A model generated the notes under the pieces. That model did not search any database and was not told where the DNA came from. It saw only the letters and a program-made list of their open reading frames with translations. This document shows, in pieces, positions 1 through 12,451 of a stretch of DNA of 64,000 bases; the stretch's first letter is position 1; each line of letters begins with the position of its first letter. The translations under genes and the position numbers were made by a program. Source of the DNA: Megalonaias nervosa (taxonomy: Eukaryota; Mollusca; Bivalvia; Unionida; Unionidae); NCBI GenBank assembly GCA_016617855.1, contig JAECUM010028873.1, forward strand, positions 37,459 through 101,458, given 5' to 3'.

Positions 1-120
1 CAATTTATCTAGCAGGTTTAGGCCTAAAATCTTATACTTCTGACCCTTTGGTTGCCATTGCACTGTTCAGTCTGCAGTCGCCATCCCCATTATTCACGAT
101 CTGTACATTTTCTTTCCCAG

Positions 121-304
121 CAGTTAATCATCCTTCAGAAAGAGATATGCAGTCAACGTCAACAGCACACGATGACAGTTATGGTCAGCTGACACCAGTA
201 TATGACAGTTTGGGTGTTCGTATTGGGTATCGGAGAAAGCTCCACAAGGATCCTGTCACTGGCAAATATTCCTGTCTACAGTGTGGAGCACAGTTTGCTA
301 ACCA
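121..304 (+). CDS. Internal exon with the first half of a C2H2 zinc finger
   Basis: A pyrimidine-rich tract ends in AG at 119-120 (a second AG at 122-123 is equally usable and keeps the frame) and a strong donor, A|GTAAGTAC, starts at 305. The exon takes two bases at its 5' end and leaves two bases (CA) at its 3' end. The peptide is polar and ends with a basic stretch (YRRKLHKDPVTGKYSC) followed by C-x2-C and the conserved F of a C2H2 finger (CLQCGAQFANQ); the two histidines are absent. Joining to the exon at 45590 restores a canonical C-x2-C-x12-H-x3-H finger, so this is half of a split finger. Role inferred: DNA-binding part or linker of a nuclear zinc-finger transcription factor. It may instead be the last shared exon of the locus, because its donor phase fits every downstream cassette. 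The upstream exon lies outside the window. Confidence 0.72.
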
Positions 305-1521
305 GTAAGTACATGTTATAACATTTTTCCATATGTTTTTGTCTTTCCTATAAGACTGGCAAGAAGGCAACATTTCCAGTTTTGACCGTCTAGTCCATCA
401 GGGATGTTGCAAAGAAAATAGTTTCGAAATTGTTTTTTTTTTTTTGTGTGTAAAAATTAGACTTGTGAAATTAAATTTTACTTGCCCAGTAATGATATTT
501 AGTAGTCTAGACTAGGTGGGCATAGAAATTGATGTTCCCTGATGGCTTGACATGCGTGTCCTTTTCCTTGGCAGTGGCATTATGATTAGTATTTACGTTA
601 CATTGGTGTACAGAAATTTGTGAGCCAAATACAGTGGGATACATCCTAGCGGGTATGGAGTTGAGATTTCATATTCTGTAGTCTCATTTCTGACCTCTTG
701 ACCAGCTCCATAAGATCTCCATCAGATGAGGGTCACGACAAAAAAAAAGGCTTTCCATGTAATCACAGAATGAGACTTTCCCAAAACATGGAAAAATAAT
801 CTCATTGACTGTTACGATGATGTACACATCATTGTGATGATATATTTCACATAAACTTTGACAGTTTCTGTAGCTGATTGACCCATGGCTCCAGCACCAG
901 GGTTTGTTTACAAAGTGGTATTCAGTAATGTGTTGTTTAAGCTTTCAATTCTCGCTTGAATGATTGCTTAAAGTACGTCATTGTAAATTTTTGAGATAGG
1001 AAGAAATTTTCGCGTCTACAAAGTTTGACCAAAGCCACTTCTGTCAGTAACAGAGATCAGTGAAGCCTTTAACTAACCATCATGTTGCAGAGGTCTGAAA
1101 ATCTGGTTAACTGTCGTCTGAAAATCTTGTTAACTGCCATTTGAAAATCTGGTTAACTGAGACTACTTCTTTCTGGAGAACCCTGATTTTATTCTAGAAA
1201 ATCCTGTTTCAGAATTCATCAAGCTTAACATTTTAAAAGTTATTGTATATTTACTATTTTCGACTATTTTCTGGATTTGATACCTGCTACAAATGATAAA
1301 GTTAAGGACCCAATAAACAATGATCCTTCCATGGATACAGGAGGACACCTTCCTGAACCAGTGATTTAATTACCATTGAATTTGATTCTTTGCAGAACAA
1401 TGAAAATTTATACCTGGGAAAATAAGTGAATTCACTGTGTGAACTTTCAGGATGAAAATTGCAACACCCTATTAAATTTAAAAGAAAAAAATTTAATACT
1501 GCTGATGCCAATGTGAAGTAG

Positions 1522-1862
1522 TCTTGAATATTTACAATGAATACACATGACTGTAAATGTAGTCTTGAAGATTTACAATGAATACACATGACTGTAAATG
1601 TGGTCTTGAAGATTTACAGAATACACATGACTGTATGTGAGATTTACAGTGAATATATGATTGTATGTATGATTTACAGTGACTACAGATGACTAAGTGT
1701 TATTTAAAACAAATACACATGACTTAAGAATTATTTACAGTAGATACACATGACTTAATGTTTTTTGCAGTGAATACACATGACTTTGTGATTTACAGTG
1801 AATACTGTACACATGATTGTAAATGTGATTTACAGTGAATACACCTCCTGTAAGTGTGATTT
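1522..1862. repeat. Degenerate minisatellite, about 30-45 bp unit
   Basis: Repeated GATTTACAGTGAATACACAT / GACTGTAAATGTG blocks, roughly nine imperfect copies with variable spacing. No coding content. Confidence 0.75.
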
Positions 1863-2574
1863 TATTGTCAGGAGTTCTGACTGAGTTTTCAACTTAACCA
1901 CATTTCCAGATGAGATTAATAGTCAGTGAAGAACTTTGACCAAAACCTTACCAAAATTTACATTTATCAGAGGTAACCCTTGGAAATTTTTTCACCAAGT
2001 ACGAGTTAAATTTTTGTTCGTAAATATATATTTTGATCAAACTATTTTGACACACAGTAATGTGCTAGGCAAAGAATAAGAGTAATTTGGTTTACCACAG
2101 GAGGCCATGAATTATTACCAAGTTTGATTTAGTTTTTAAATTTTTCATTGTTGCCTGGATGCTTCATTTTCTGGTTTTAATAAAAAAAATAAATAGCTCC
2201 TGCTTGTCGATTTTTATTGTTTTAAAAGTGTTGTGGAAATGAACAGCAAGTAACAAGAGTAACAATTATCAGAAGTTTTAAGAATTTTATGGAAGAAATT
2301 TTTTTTCAGTGCACATCTACTCATCCCCAGGCAAACTTTTACCCATCCAAGACAAGAAGATAAGTGATTGTTTTTTTCACACCCCTTTTTCTCAAAATAT
2401 ATCTTTGTTCCTATTAGGAGAGTCAGGAACTCTCAGATATGTGAAAATCTATTTGGGACTCCTTATTTGTATATTCCCACTTTAAGGTAATCATATCATG
2501 TTACAATGTTGACCAGCTGACCATCGGTTTCTTACCAATTTTGTCTCTGCATGGTAATGCAAGTTCTCCACCAT

Positions 2575-3165
2575 ATACAGATACCAAACTTTGTTGATGG
2601 CTTATACATGGGGTAGGAAGAACCCTATCAATTTCAGGGTCAGAGGTTCAATAGTCAAGGTATCTGTGAAAGAAAAATATGGTTTATGTGCAGTAATTTG
2701 GTTTACACCATCAACAGTTACCAAACATTGTAGATGTCTTGTACTTGGGCTCTGGAAGAACCCTATTGATTTTGGTGTCACGGTGTTAAAAGGTTATTCC
2801 ACAGTAACTTTAGTTCTCCATCTTCTGTGTTCACCATACTTTGTGGATGGGTTGCAATAAACAAGAACCCTAATGATTTTGGTGTTAAAAGGTTATTCCA
2901 CAGTAATTTTAGCTCCCCATCATCTATGGTCACCAAGCTTTGTGAATGGCTTGATTTCTGAGTAAAACGTCAGAGGTGAAGGAGACTGTGACTAAAGACT
3001 GAAAATGATCTCGGCACAATAACCGTAATTCTTGACCACATGCCTTGGACAAGCTTTGTGGATGGCTTCCACTTCGGGTAGAGAAGTCTATTGATTTGAG
3101 GGTCCAACGATCAATGGTCAAGGTCACTGACTGAAAGAAGAATGTGGTTTCTGCCCCTAAAAGAT
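2575..3165. repeat. Degenerate long-period tandem repeat (family 1)
   Basis: Four to five diverged copies carrying ACCAAACTTTGT.GATGGCTT, a GAAGAACCCTAT.GATTT block and GGTCAAGGT-like segments. The same family makes up 59920-60900 at the other end of the window. Open frames here (for example 2591-2860) are not credible genes. Confidence 0.65.
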
Positions 3166-4184
3166 TAAGCCGTCTACATGGATGACTATTCAATATGGGG
3201 TGATTGTATAATGTTTTATTTACTGTGCCCTTGTTGAAAAGTGCTCCTTACAGCTGCAGATATCATTTGGGCTCATGATGGTACTTTCAAAGATCCTAGG
3301 AAACATCATTTTTTCTTGTTGCATGGTACAGTACAGCTCATGACTTTTTTTTGTTTCTCTACCCATTGAAGTTTGGCATTTATCTCACTCCATGTTTATC
3401 TCACATTGAATCAGTTCTCATGGTAGATGGTGAATCAGTTCTCATGGTAGATGGTGAGTACTTAATGACTCAACATCAACAATTTCACAGGCTTATGTTG
3501 TGCACCTCCATGACTGACAAAGCCAATACAATCAAAGTCTAAAATACCAAACGAAAAATTGTATGCTTATTATATGTGTAGCCTGTGAAAAGTATTTTAG
3601 GCTAGTTTTGTGTTTCCAACACAAGTGTTTCTGTTTCTGTGCATGACTTAAAGTTAACTTTACCGCAGATCTCAAATCTGTGTGCATTCCTAAAGTTAAG
3701 ACATTATAGTCTGCCAGTTGTATATCATGAACAGAGGAAAGTGGAAACCTCTAGGAATGTAATGTTTTACAAAAATTTCAAGTAACTTCTACTACTTGAC
3801 ATTCAGCTTTAAGTTCTCTTTGCAAGGCAAAGTTAATTATGTTCTTGCAAAGGGAGGTAATCAGAGATAAGCACATTTAAATTCCAAGTGACACCTGAAG
3901 CTGTTTAGAAGAAATAAAACACAATTTAAGCTGAAATGTGAATCATGTGCTTAGCCCTTGAGTGATATCAGTGAATGTCAGCAATAGCATGTGTTTGCAT
4001 GGTTGTGTAATACACAAGGAGATGATTTAGATTCTCAAGCAGTATTGTGTATTGTTCAACGACCTTGCTTCAGTGGGTATTTAACAGAAATCAAGGCCAG
4101 CACTTATAAAATAGTGTCTTAGTTAGCATCAATAGAGGATGTCAGTTTCAGATTCTGGCATGGGTAATGTATAATTTATATCAC

Positions 4185-4530
4185 TCAAGTCGTCTGACTT
4201 ATATTGTCATATTTAACAGCTCCAAATTAATAGATATCATTCAAGTCATCTGACTTGCACTATCGTATTTAACAGCCCCATATTAATAGGTATCATTTAT
4301 ATCACTCAAGTCGTCTGACTTATACTGTCATATTTAACAGCTCCAAATTTATATGTGTCATTCAAGTCATCTGACTTGTACTATCATATTTAACAGCCCC
4401 AAATTAATAGCTGTCATTTACATCCTTCAAGTTGTCTGACTTGTACTGTCATATTTAACAGCCCCAAATTAATTGGTGTCATTTAAATCACTCAAGTCGT
4501 CTGACTTGTACTGTCATATTTAAATTAATG
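4185..4530. repeat. Minisatellite, about 60-bp unit in a two-unit higher-order pattern
   Basis: Alternating copies of CAAGTCGTCTGACTT and CAAGTCATCTGACTT, each followed by a TATTTAACAGC.CCAAATTAAT block. About six copies, directly followed by the 27-bp array. Confidence 0.75.
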
Positions 4531-4577
4531 GTGGATGTTTGATAATTGTCCACAATAAATCTTAAGTTATTGCTGAA

Positions 4578-5415
4578 ACGATCAATAAATTGGGTATTAG
4601 TTTCATGATCAATCAGTTGGGTATTGGTTTTATGATCAATCAATTGGGTATTGATTTTATGATCAATAAATTGGGTATTGCTTTTATGATCAATAAATTG
4701 GGTATTAGTTTTATGATGAATAAATTGGGTATTGGTTTTATGATCAGTAAATTGGGTATTGGTTTTATGATCAATAAATTGGGTATTGCTTTTATGATCA
4801 ATAAATTGGGTATTGATTTTATGATCAATAAATTGGGTATTGGTTTTATGATCAATCAATTAGGCATTGATTTTATGATCAATCAGTTGAGTATTGGTTT
4901 TATGATCAATCAATTGGGTATTGGTTTATGATCAATCAATTAGGTATTGATTTTATGATCAATCAATTGAGTATTGGTTTTATGATCAATCAATTGGGTA
5001 TTAGTTTTATGATCAATCAATTGGGTACTGGTTTTATGATCAAACAATTGGGTATTGATTTTATGATCAATAATTGGGTATTGATTTTATGATGAATAAA
5101 TTGGGTATTGCTTTTATGATCAATCAATTGGGTATTGATTTTATGATCAATAAATTGGGTATTGGTTTTATGATTAATAAATTGGGTATTGCTTTTATGA
5201 TCAATAAATTGGGTATTGATTTTATGATCAATAAATTGGGTATTAGTTTTGTGATCAATAAATTGGGTATTGGTTTTATGATCAATCAATTAGGTATTGA
5301 TTTTATGATCAATCACTTGGGTATTGATTTTATGATCAGTCAATTGGGTATTGGTTTTATGATCAATCAATTTGGTATTGCTTTTATGATCAATCAATTG
5401 GGTATTGGTTTTGAT
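4578..5415. repeat. 27-bp minisatellite, about 31 copies
   Basis: The unit is built from GATCAATAAATTGGGTATTG plus GTTTTAT, with AATAAATTG/AATCAATTG variants. Because 27 is a multiple of three and the unit lacks stops in several frames, it gives long open frames on both strands (such as 4590-4931 and 4488-4859). They have no start context, conservation signal or flanking splice sites. Confidence 0.95.
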
Positions 5416-5959
5416 TCAAAGAAGATTCTGTCTCAGTTTTTACATGCTTGTTTTTTATGTGTCTGTGTATTTGTGTGTGTTTTGTGTGCATGAGCTTGTT
5501 TTTGTGTGTTTGTGTGTGTATTTTGTGTATGTGTGTGTTTTTGTGTGATGATTACATTTACAAATACAGATGTTCTGAGAATTTTTTTTCTTTTTCTGAT
5601 AGAGTATTAGAAGTAAGACCTTTCACCGTCAGTTGTATTTGTGGTCTAAAATTATATGCGATTAGTGACTATGAGATAGATCTAAATATCCCAGATATTG
5701 CTGTCTGTCTGTCTCTCTTCAGCATTAAGTAAGGCTATTTAGTTTGTTTGTTTATTGAAAAAATGTGTTGTGATCAAAGCTGTTCTACTGATGACTACTG
5801 ATTATAATTTTAATTTGTTTGTTTCTTACAAAAACATACACATGTCAAATCATGTCATCTTGTTGAATGGATATGAATAGGTTTACAACATCCCGGAAAC
5901 CTTCGAAAAACATGGTGAAGAATCAGGTGGATAACTGAGTTGAAACTGTTGCAAAGTTT

Positions 5960-6360
5960 GGAGAAAAAAGTATGCAGACGATCAAATTGACTTTGCTAAG
6001 CATGGAGAAAAAAAAGATGCAACTTATCAAACTGACTTTACTAAGCATGGAGAAAAAAGTACGCAGATGATCAAATTGACTTTGCTAAGCATGGAGAAAA
6101 ACTGATGCAACTTAATCAAATTAATGTTGCTAAGCTTAGAGAAAATAATTATGCAAATGATTGAGTTGATGTTGCTCAGCATGGAGACAACATAAAGCAA
6201 ATGATTAGTTTGTGTTGCCTGGTGTGGAGGCAACATGAAGCAGATGATAAAGTTGGCATTGCCAGCTGTGGAGAAAAATATGCAGATGATCAGATTGATG
6301 TTGCTAAGCATGGAGAAAAATAAGCAAATGATCTAGTTGATTTTGTTAAGCATTATGTGA
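5960..6360. repeat. Degenerate minisatellite, about 36-50 bp unit
   Basis: Repeated GCAGATGATCAAATTGACTT / TGCTAAGCATGGAGAAAAA segments, about nine imperfect copies. The minus-strand open frame 6027-6311 is a by-product. Confidence 0.75.
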
Positions 6361-6494
6361 ATAATTGAGTAGAAGAATGTCACCAGGTGTGGAAATGTTT
6401 CAGACATGTAAGTGTATATAAAAAGTTCTACTTACAGTGATGGGGTAAATGATGACACCAGTTATAGTGCAAACATGTCAGTGCACCAGGACCT

Positions 6495-6725
6495 GTTCTG
6501 AGAGACCACTCCTTCTGCCAATAAAATGTGGTCTTATAAGACTGGTGGTCTTTCATGGCAGGTCAGAATAAAATATAATTGATTATTCAGTACATTGATA
6601 ATATGGTCTCAAGGCAGGTGGTCTTTCATGACAGGTCAGAATAAAATATAATTGGTTAATCAGTACATTGATAATATGGTCTCAAGGCAGGTGGTCTTTC
6701 AGGAGAGGTTTTAGTGTATATCTTA
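6495..6725. mobile_element. Fragment of a pogo-like terminal sequence, locally duplicated
   Basis: GACCACTCCTTCTGC..AAAATG.GGTCTTATAAGAC resembles the 5' end of the transposon at 10717 (GCCACCCCTTCTGC..GAAAATGGCCTTATAAGAC). A segment of about 86 bp with GGTGGTCTTTCATG.CAGGTC then follows in about two and a half copies. Terminal inverted repeats are not complete here, so I call it a relic. Confidence 0.45.
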
Positions 6726-7402
6726 TTTCCATTCCAACATTGTTTGATGCACTAATCTCCAAGAAAGCAAACAAAAAGTACTCCTGTTTTGAAATCAGTT
6801 TTTCTTTCAGTCCTTCTGTTTATCTGTCAGTCAGTCTGCATTAAGTTCTGTTCGAGTTTTGATCAGATTACAGCTTTCATGTAGTACATATTATTTCTAA
6901 CAATAACTCACACATGAAATGATAGGCTACTGTAAAAATTGTACTGGCAGTTCATCTTGTTATTATAGTAACATTGATAATAACATAAATCAATTTATAT
7001 TTGTTGTTTGAGTTATATTATACAATACAGCCACTTGTTTGGAGGGGTCACTGGGTTTGAATTTAAAAAAAAAAATTCATGAAATTACAAAAAAAATGTA
7101 GTGTACCCACATATAGTCACAGCCTGTACTTTGATTTTTTTTTGCTTGCCCTCATCTGCAGGGCAAAATAATTTTCTCAAGCCCTGGGCTACTTAATGTT
7201 TATCTGATCGATTGTTGTTCAGTTACTTACCTTTCATTGCTTTTTCCATTACAAACTCTGAATAGAGTCACTGTTTCTAACTGAAAATTAACATTATTTT
7301 GTTTCCAGTCTTTCTAACTACAATGTAAAAGTTAACACTTGTAGTTGCCACATGAAAACTCTTGGAAGATTTTGGGCTCAAAACTTTTATCCCTAATTTC
7401 AG

Positions 7403-7637
7403 GGGGAATGGCCAAGCTCCAACATGTGGCTGTAACAGACACAACCATCAGTATACCCAGAATAATTTAGAATGTGCCATAGCTGAGGTTAAGGCAGGAA
7501 ACTTGAGCATACGAAAAGCCAGCCAAGTTTTTGGTGTTCCCAAATCAACGATTCATAACTGGATTACTCGAGAGGCAAAAAAGGGAGCTGACTTAGTACA
7601 GTCCCTACAAGCCCACAACAAAGTGTCATTCTCCTAA
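7403..7637 (+). CDS. psq exon 1: HTH_psq DNA-binding terminal exon
   Basis: Acceptor AATTTCAG|G at 7401-7402; the first base G completes a split codon and the frame runs 77 codons to TAA at 7635-7637. Residues about 17-60 form a pipsqueak helix-turn-helix: YTQNNLECAIAEVKAGNLS, then IRKASQVFGVPKSTIHNWIT with the diagnostic VPKST.. turn into the recognition helix. The N-terminal part has a CGCNRHNH stretch. No donor follows the domain, so the exon looks terminal. psq domains bind DNA in the nucleus, usually as part of BTB proteins; here the partner domain would come from upstream exons. An in-frame stop upstream of the acceptor supports the chosen start. psq identity is confident; membership in the same gene as the other exons is inferred from strand and phase. 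Confidence 0.82.
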
Positions 7638-9169
7638 TTGGAGGAGGGACATTTTACCACTTTATGTTGCTTAACATTCTTATATAGTGCCAGTTTACTG
7701 TACATTATTGTATTTTTGGCTTTGAGGAATGTGTTGCTTTCAAGTCTATGGCATGCAGTCTAGTCTGTTGCTAGTTTGTATTTCTAACAAAAGGAACTTT
7801 TCTGTATTTAGTTCTGTTATCGTTTTGGCTGTGTAAATAGACAGAACTCAGATTTTAATCTCAAAAGGAAATGACTAGACTAATCTTGACATCTTCCTCT
7901 GATAGTTTGACAGTTTCAGCATATTACTTCAAACAATCATTTCATTAGAAAGTGCTGATACAATTGTGATCGCAAAATAGTTTCATTTGAAATGTATTGT
8001 GAATTTTTCTAATCAGTACTTGATTAAGAGATAAAAAGAAAAAGGACAAAACATTTAACTTAAGATTACATGTATATAATTTTTAAGGGATATGTGATCA
8101 TAAAAAGAAACATGGTTGTCAATTAGTCGCAATTTATATTCATTCCTTTGATACTGTTTTATGTATCATGATACCCAGTTCATTGTTCTAAATTCTTTGA
8201 TTACACTTTATATTTTCTGGTGAATAGTTGCAGTTTAGTTCATCACATAAAGTTGTCTTGATACATCCAAGGCAGTGTGCATACGGTGTTGCACCTTGAG
8301 TGATGATCATGGGTTGCCTGCAGTTTTTTCAGAAAATAATGGAAAGGAGTGGACACTAAAGTTGAATGTGAGCAAGATCCGGAATGAATATTCCACAGTG
8401 CAGCTCATTTCAGGTGAACCAGATATTCAAACATGCCAGTGATTTTATGATTTACTTGAGCGCTTGATACAGCATTTATTACAAATAAAGATAAGATGAT
8501 AGGGCAGTGCAGTCAACAAAGTTAGGGTGATAGGACAGTGCAGTCTACAAAGATAAGGTGGCAGAACTGTTAGAGCAAATAAAATTGTCTCATTCTGTGA
8601 GCACTCCATGTGCATTATGTATAGATAGTTCCCGAATGACGTCATCAGCTGCCATATTTGTGGTCAGCTGGCAGATTTACCGTTGACTTTATATGGTGTT
8701 TGGAAGTTGAAATAAATTCATTGAATCTTAAGATACTTTTACAAAAGTTACATACATAAACAGAACGCAATTGAAGTTTTCTGTTAGTATCTATATTTGT
8801 GATTTATAAGTTGACTTTGCTTCAGTGTGCCTCGATAAAAATGGAATATTTTGGCGATCGCATATAGGAGAAACTGCCAGGTTGCCCATCGTCCAGGTAA
8901 AATTGGCAAAATATCATCTGCTAGTGACGTCATTGGGAAGCATCTGTTATATAATATTTTCTTTTGTCCTTTAAAAATGTGGTGTTTTCCCTAAATTTGG
9001 AGGATGGGATACTCAGTTTCCCATGCTCTTGGGATCCTTGGTGCAACGCTGCATACATGTGCACATAACAAAATCAGTGATAATGTCAATAAAATTTGCA
9101 GTCTGGCAGAATTTGTGAATATATCATGCTCAACAGTGACTCTCTTCTTTACACATGTTATAATAAATG
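7638..9169 (+). other. 3' flank / intron with no supported gene
   Basis: Follows the psq exon 1 stop, so the proximal part is probably 3' UTR, but I see no clear nearby polyadenylation signal (a GAAATAAA is at about 8709). A short direct repeat (GATAGG.CAGTGCAGTC.ACAAAG) lies near 8497-8560. Otherwise unique AT-rich sequence. Confidence 0.5.
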
Positions 9170-9186
9170 CAACACTGACAGTACAG

Positions 9187-9444
9187 GGGCCCCGAGTGGC
9201 CGAATGGTCTAAAGCGCTCTCCGTTACGGATCACTGCCATCTCACCTCTGTCTGTGTGGGTTCGAGTCTAGGATTCGGCAAATGTGGATATGTGAGAAAG
9301 CTTGCCAGTAGCTTCTCGTGGGTCGGTGGTTCTTTCCGGGGGATTTCCAGGTTTCTTCCTCCACCATTAATACTGGCCGCCATGTATAGCCTATCGTGTG
9401 CTGAAAAATGGCGTTAAGCCCCACAACAACAACAACAACAAGAA
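9187..9444 (+). mobile_element. tRNA-derived SINE, family A, with 17-bp target duplication
   Basis: The head carries an A-box-like GTGGCCGAATGGTCTAAAGC and a B-box GGGTTCGAGTC, resembling a Leu/Ser-type tRNA with a long variable arm. The body includes CTGGCCGCCATGTATAGC and GGCGTTAAG, and the tail is (CAA)n. The 17 bases 9170-9186 (CAACACTGACAGTACAG) recur exactly at 9445-9461, a target-site duplication typical of LINE-mobilised SINEs. A second copy, inverted, is at 52842-53100. It is not a functional tRNA gene: the arms do not close into a full cloverleaf. Confidence 0.85.
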
Positions 9445-9461
9445 CAACACTGACAGTACAG

Positions 9462-10716
9462 TATCTCTTTTATGAGAAGATCATGGTCAGCCTTATCAGG
9501 TTGTCAAAAAGTGGAGCTTGTTCTTACTGTCGAATGTATCTTTAACAAATACTGTATTTGCAAAAACATTATAAAAATGAGATATAGGATTATCATATGG
9601 CCCCCCACTCCCAAATGTCTTTCCAATTGCTCTGGTTTTAAAATTAAGGTCCTAAGTTTTTTTAAACATTTTATGTATTTAATGTGATTTTTTGTGATTT
9701 TTACCATGGAGGAAACAAAGTGCTAGGGTTGATACTGTGAAATGGGGATAGTTGGCTGACTGAAAACACACATTTATTTCTTGGCCTCATATAAATGCAG
9801 TATTTTGAATCAGGATGTTGTATGCCACAAGTGAATGTGGTGAGTACTCTTCCACTGTCCTAATGACATTGACAGTGGATAAATTGATGATGACCTGTCA
9901 GTCCCCCCCCCCACAACACTTATTATAGTTGTAATTCAGATGCATTGTGGTATTCACATTGTTTCAGTTTCAGTATTTTTAATGGCTTTGTCAGTTTTTA
10001 TCATAATTTTGTATTTGTCTACCTATATTTTGAACATGTGTTTTAATTGGCACCGTGTAACAAGTGATTGTTCTGACATGGTATTTACCATCTAAAAAGT
10101 CACACATGGTTTCATTTCCAGGGCAAAACTCTTGTTCAAGACATTTGTAAGAAAGTAGGTGGACATGTTAGACCAGTGGTGTTAATGATTTCCTTTGTTA
10201 TTAACAATTGCTCAGTTTTCTTTATTTGACATGTTTTTGTTTGAATATCCATCTGTCTATTATCCACACTGGGCAAACTAAAGAAAAACATTTAAGGTCA
10301 TTCAGTGAAATTTGGTACGCATATGTGATGTTGATGCAAAAGTTGCTATTCACAATACTTGAGTTTCAGTATTTTTAACATATTAATTCTTTTTTTTTTT
10401 TTTTTCATCATCCATCCACCATTCACACTTTCATTTCAGGAGGAAAATCTGTGATGTCAATCATTTCCCATTATATGCCATGATGCCTATCACTTGCCAA
10501 TGTACATTGTGCAAGTTTATTAAAAATCATTTTCTATCACTTACTAATATACATTGTAAATACAAGTCATGATGTCTATATACATGGAAAATACAAGTCA
10601 TGATGCATGTCACTAATATACATGGAAATTACAAGTCATGATGCATGTCACTAGCCAATATCACTTTATAAATAAAAGTCATGATGCCTGTTACCTCCTA
10701 ATGTACATTCTAAATA
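9462..10716. other. Intronic sequence with degenerate repeats, no gene
   Basis: Contains a C run at 9903-9911, repeated TTTCAGTATTTTTAA blocks near 9966 and 10365, and about four degenerate copies of a TACAAGTCATGATGC / CACTAATATACAT unit at about 10480-10700. No exon is supported. Confidence 0.5.
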
Positions 10717-11980
10717 CAGTGGTCCCCCTTTTATACGGCCACCCCTTCTGCATTGCGAAAATGGCCTTATAAGACAGGTGGCCTTTCCAGAGGGGGGCTA
10801 AATTTTTTCTGAGAAGTAAATGTAATGTACGTAGTAAGAAAGTTACATGCTTCAAAGCATTTAATATCTTCATTTAATATCTTCATTTAAAAGTAACATT
10901 AATTATTAAAAGGTTCTTCTTGTCATAATAATAGACTTATTTCAACTGAATATACATTAATAGTTCTTATTGTTGACGTAAGCGTGATATGCAAGCATGT
11001 GTTGTTGTCATGCACATCGCAAAACCATTCAAAAATGTCATTTGACTCTTGGTTCATACATAATTCTCCTTTCCATTTGCTCCATTTTCCCACTGCTTCT
11101 GAATAATCTCCTTGTTGGTTATGGCACTGTTTATTCGAGTCTTTTCAACATAAAATTGTTTTATTTGAGTCTTTTCTACATAAAATTGATCGACAAGGCC
11201 CCCCCTCCCCACCCCACCCGATGTCGTTGAGTAGAATAACCAACTTTCTTCTAAAATAATATGTCTGCGTTTACGTGATGACATGTTAATGTTTGGTAAT
11301 GATTTATTCGGATGTTGCTAACTGTATGCGACTTAATTATGCAGACAAAACTTTTGTAGTGTGGACAAAATGCCTTCTTCATAAAGGAAGCAATAAATGT
11401 GTTGTCACGTGATTTTTCGGTCTTTGTCTGGTACCCTGTTTTGTTCAAGGTTAATTTCTGTGTGTGTGTTAATGCGCAAAAGCTATTTTTAGCCTATGCT
11501 GACCATGTTATGATCTTGACACTTACGTCCAGTTGTGATCATCAAAGAGTAGAACTCAACAGATGTGTGAAGTCCAAAACTCCATGTTAACATTGTTGAG
11601 CCCATTTCCTGTAAACGTCGGTTTTTATAGATAATGATATAATATTAATCTTAGCGTTACATGTACTTCAGTCAACACTCTTTCAGTAACCGAAACCTGA
11701 CATTGGGAGACATACATCAACGGTAGAGATAATCTGATTACTTACCTTATGTCACGATATGAATTAATTATTGGTTCTGGAAAGTCCAAAAGAAATAAAA
11801 AAAAGTGGCCACTTGTGAGGGGAACATTTTACATTTTTGTACTAATATGCTGGTCGCGTTAGAGGGGACGCTATTCTAGAGGGGTACTTTTGAACACAAA
11901 CTCGTCGGTGCCAAGGGATTCTGGCTGTAAGAAGCGCATGGCCGCTGGTCAGGGGAGACTGTTCAAGAGGTGGACTACTG
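10717..11980. mobile_element. Pogo/Tigger-like non-autonomous DNA transposon
   Basis: The left end begins CAGTGGTCCCCCTTTT. The reverse complement of the right end begins CAGTAGTCCACCTCTT, so about 14 of the first 16 positions agree. TA dinucleotides flank both ends (10715-10716 and 11981-11982), as expected for TA-target mariner/pogo elements whose ends start with CAG. The 1.26-kb interior has no recognisable transposase, and its short open frames look random. Confidence 0.72.
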
Positions 11981-12451
11981 TACAAACTTACTATAAATGA
12001 AATCTTTTTGACAAATCCTTCTGTCTTACAGCAGACATTTTGACAGGGTAGCGAATGTAGATGAGTCTGTCCTGTTGTTTTTGTCTTTTATCCAACTTTG
12101 TACATGTAACACAGAGCAGCCAGGGTGATTTTAAAAGTCAAAGATATTTTGACACTGCATTATCTTTTGCCACCAATCATGATCGGATGCCAATTAAGGA
12201 TTGGATACCAATTAAGGATTTTTTTTAGTTTTAGAAAAACTGTTCTTACTTTGAATGCCTTGAATAACTTGGCATCAGAGTACCTTGACATCTTTAAGTT
12301 TGTAAGAAACATAAGCACAAGGAGTCATGGTTGAGTGAAAACAACAATTTATGCATACCAAATCTTTGGACAGAGTATTTTAGGAAATCTTTCATTAACA
12401 CTGGTGTGCTTTTGTGCAATAGTTCACAGCGTGATATTAAATAAGTACCTA

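Larger units (their letters stand above)
305..7402 (+). other. Intron, about 7.1 kb
   Basis: Non-coding sequence between the half-finger exon and the first psq exon. From 305 to about 1520, 3170 to 4180 and 6730 to 7400 I see only AT-rich unique sequence with no supported exon. The remainder is tandem repeat, listed separately. Confidence 0.6.

Noticed and set aside
4488..5493. Long open frames on both strands (123, 113, 139 codons)
   Set aside because: They are the 27-bp repeat read in different frames; no splice sites, no coding bias beyond the repeat.
9187..9270. A tRNA gene (Leu/Ser-like)
   Set aside because: A/B boxes exist but the arms do not pair into a full cloverleaf, and the sequence continues into a SINE body with target duplications.
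10123..10240. Phase-0 frame after TTTCCAG
   Set aside because: Neighbouring sequence is degenerate repeat with similar CATTTC.AG blocks at 10435, and no donor or domain fits.
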